Positions 41,051 to 41,408 of a DNA stretch of 41,408 nt are shown piece by piece. Location of the stretch: NCBI GenBank assembly GCA_902630915.1, contig CACOWD010000005.1:1-41408 (forward strand). Direction: 5' to 3'. Made by a program: the position numbers and the translations under genes. A model generated the notes under the pieces. It searched no databases, was not told where the DNA came from, and saw only the letters and a list, made by a program, of their open reading frames with translations. How positions within the stretch are numbered: the first letter of the stretch is position 1; every line of letters starts with the position of its first letter. This DNA comes from an uncultured Pelagibacteraceae bacterium (GTDB taxonomy: Bacteria > Pseudomonadota > Alphaproteobacteria > Pelagibacterales > Pelagibacteraceae).

Positions 41051-41408
41051 AAATAAGAAAAACAGGATTTAAAGATCTTTTAATTATCGAGCAGAAAGAT
41101 AATAAAGATAACAGGGGTAGCTTGAGAGAAACTTTTAATAATAAGATTTTAAAAAAAAAATTTGTTTTTGAGTACTGTACTACCTCAAAAAAAAATGTGT
41201 TAAGAGGTTTCCATTTTCAAACAAAATTTAAGCAATCAAAATATGTAAATGTCGTAAAAGGAAAAATTCTTGATGTTGTAATTGACTTAAGGAGAAAATC
41301 TAAAACTTTTGGAAAATCTTTCAAAATTATATTATCTAAACGAAATTCTCTAGGTCTATATATTCCTGCTGGTTTTGCCCACGCTTACTATAGTTATGAT
41401 AAAGAAAA
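41047..41408 (+). CDS. rmlC: dTDP-4-dehydrorhamnose 3,5-epimerase (partial, cut by window end)
   Basis: I translated about 120 residues from ATG 41047 to the edge. The cupin features of RmlC are present: D-N-R-G-S-L-R-E-T-F, V-L-R-G-F-H-F-Q (catalytic His), D-V-V-I-D-L-R-R-K-S-K-T-F-G and P-A-G-F-A-H-A-Y. It epimerises the 4-keto sugar between RmlB and RmlD. The ATG overlaps the preceding stop by 4 bases. Only the window end truncates it; roughly 60 residues are missing. Confidence 0.9.
   Translation, partial: MKIRKTGFKDLLIIEQKDNKDNRGSLRETFNNKILKKKFVFEYCTTSKKNVLRGFHFQTKFKQSKYVNVVKGKILDVVIDLRRKSKTFGKSFKIILSKRNSLGLYIPAGFAHAYYSYDKE

Overview
The window looks like a chromosomal segment of a SAR11/Pelagibacter-type marine alphaproteobacterium. 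This is inferred from very AT-rich DNA, extremely dense gene packing, and gene content: ProX-type glycine betaine binding protein, methylcitrate cycle genes, alphaproteobacterial znu/zur and class II DAHP synthase. I see no rRNA, tRNA, CRISPR, insertion sequence, phage gene or clear pseudogene. No gene-free stretch exceeds 300 bases. The longest is about 186 bases between nrdA and the phosphohexomutase, then about 122 bases upstream of proX.

Layout. 1-8418 (minus strand): a long, partly overlapping run of glmU C-terminal domain, glmS, a beta-carbonic-anhydrase-like protein, aroG type II, nadE, cysS, cimA and a window-truncated SpoU RNA methylase. 8488-12882 (plus): phosphatase, LysE exporter, prpB, prpC, a tiny membrane protein and a homocysteine methyltransferase. 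12874-14685 (minus): proX and proW for glycine betaine uptake, with no ATPase gene beside them. 14808-17816: zinc regulon (znuC-znuB-zur diverging from znuA over two Zur-like palindromes). 17813-21411 (minus): nrdA, nrdB and a methyltransferase. 21598-31641: short alternating blocks with phosphomannomutase, TSUP exporter, dusA, rpoZ with an acidic tail, MFS transporter, a 3-hydroxyisobutyrate-dehydrogenase-type enzyme, a PNPOx-fold protein, gamma carbonic anhydrase, redoxin, GT4, GT9 and DUF6165. 31642-36644: polyamine/methylthioadenosine (MTA) block. 36641-41408: surface glycan genes ending in an rmlB-rmlA-rmlD-like-rmlC dTDP-rhamnose operon cut by the window end.

The most interesting unit is 31642-36644. 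Five tightly coupled minus-strand genes encode MTA phosphorylase, methylthioribose-1-phosphate isomerase, a fuculose-phosphate-aldolase-type class II aldolase, a fused S-adenosylmethionine-decarboxylase-like/spermidine-synthase-like protein and a nitrilase-family amidase. Divergent from them is adenine phosphoribosyltransferase. Together they can make a polyamine and recycle its by-product MTA: adenine returns through Apt, and the methylthio-sugar is probably cleaved by the aldolase, as in the DHAP shunt, rather than passing through the classic MtnB-MtnC-MtnD route. The aminopropyltransferase half has a changed active-site loop, so its real product is open.

A second theme is compaction. All seven convergent gene junctions overlap or sit within 1 bp, one divergent pair has start codons 2 bp apart, and several putative promoters lie so close to the start codon that leaderless or near-leaderless mRNAs are likely. 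All functional calls come from reading the sequence and from family knowledge; no database search was run.
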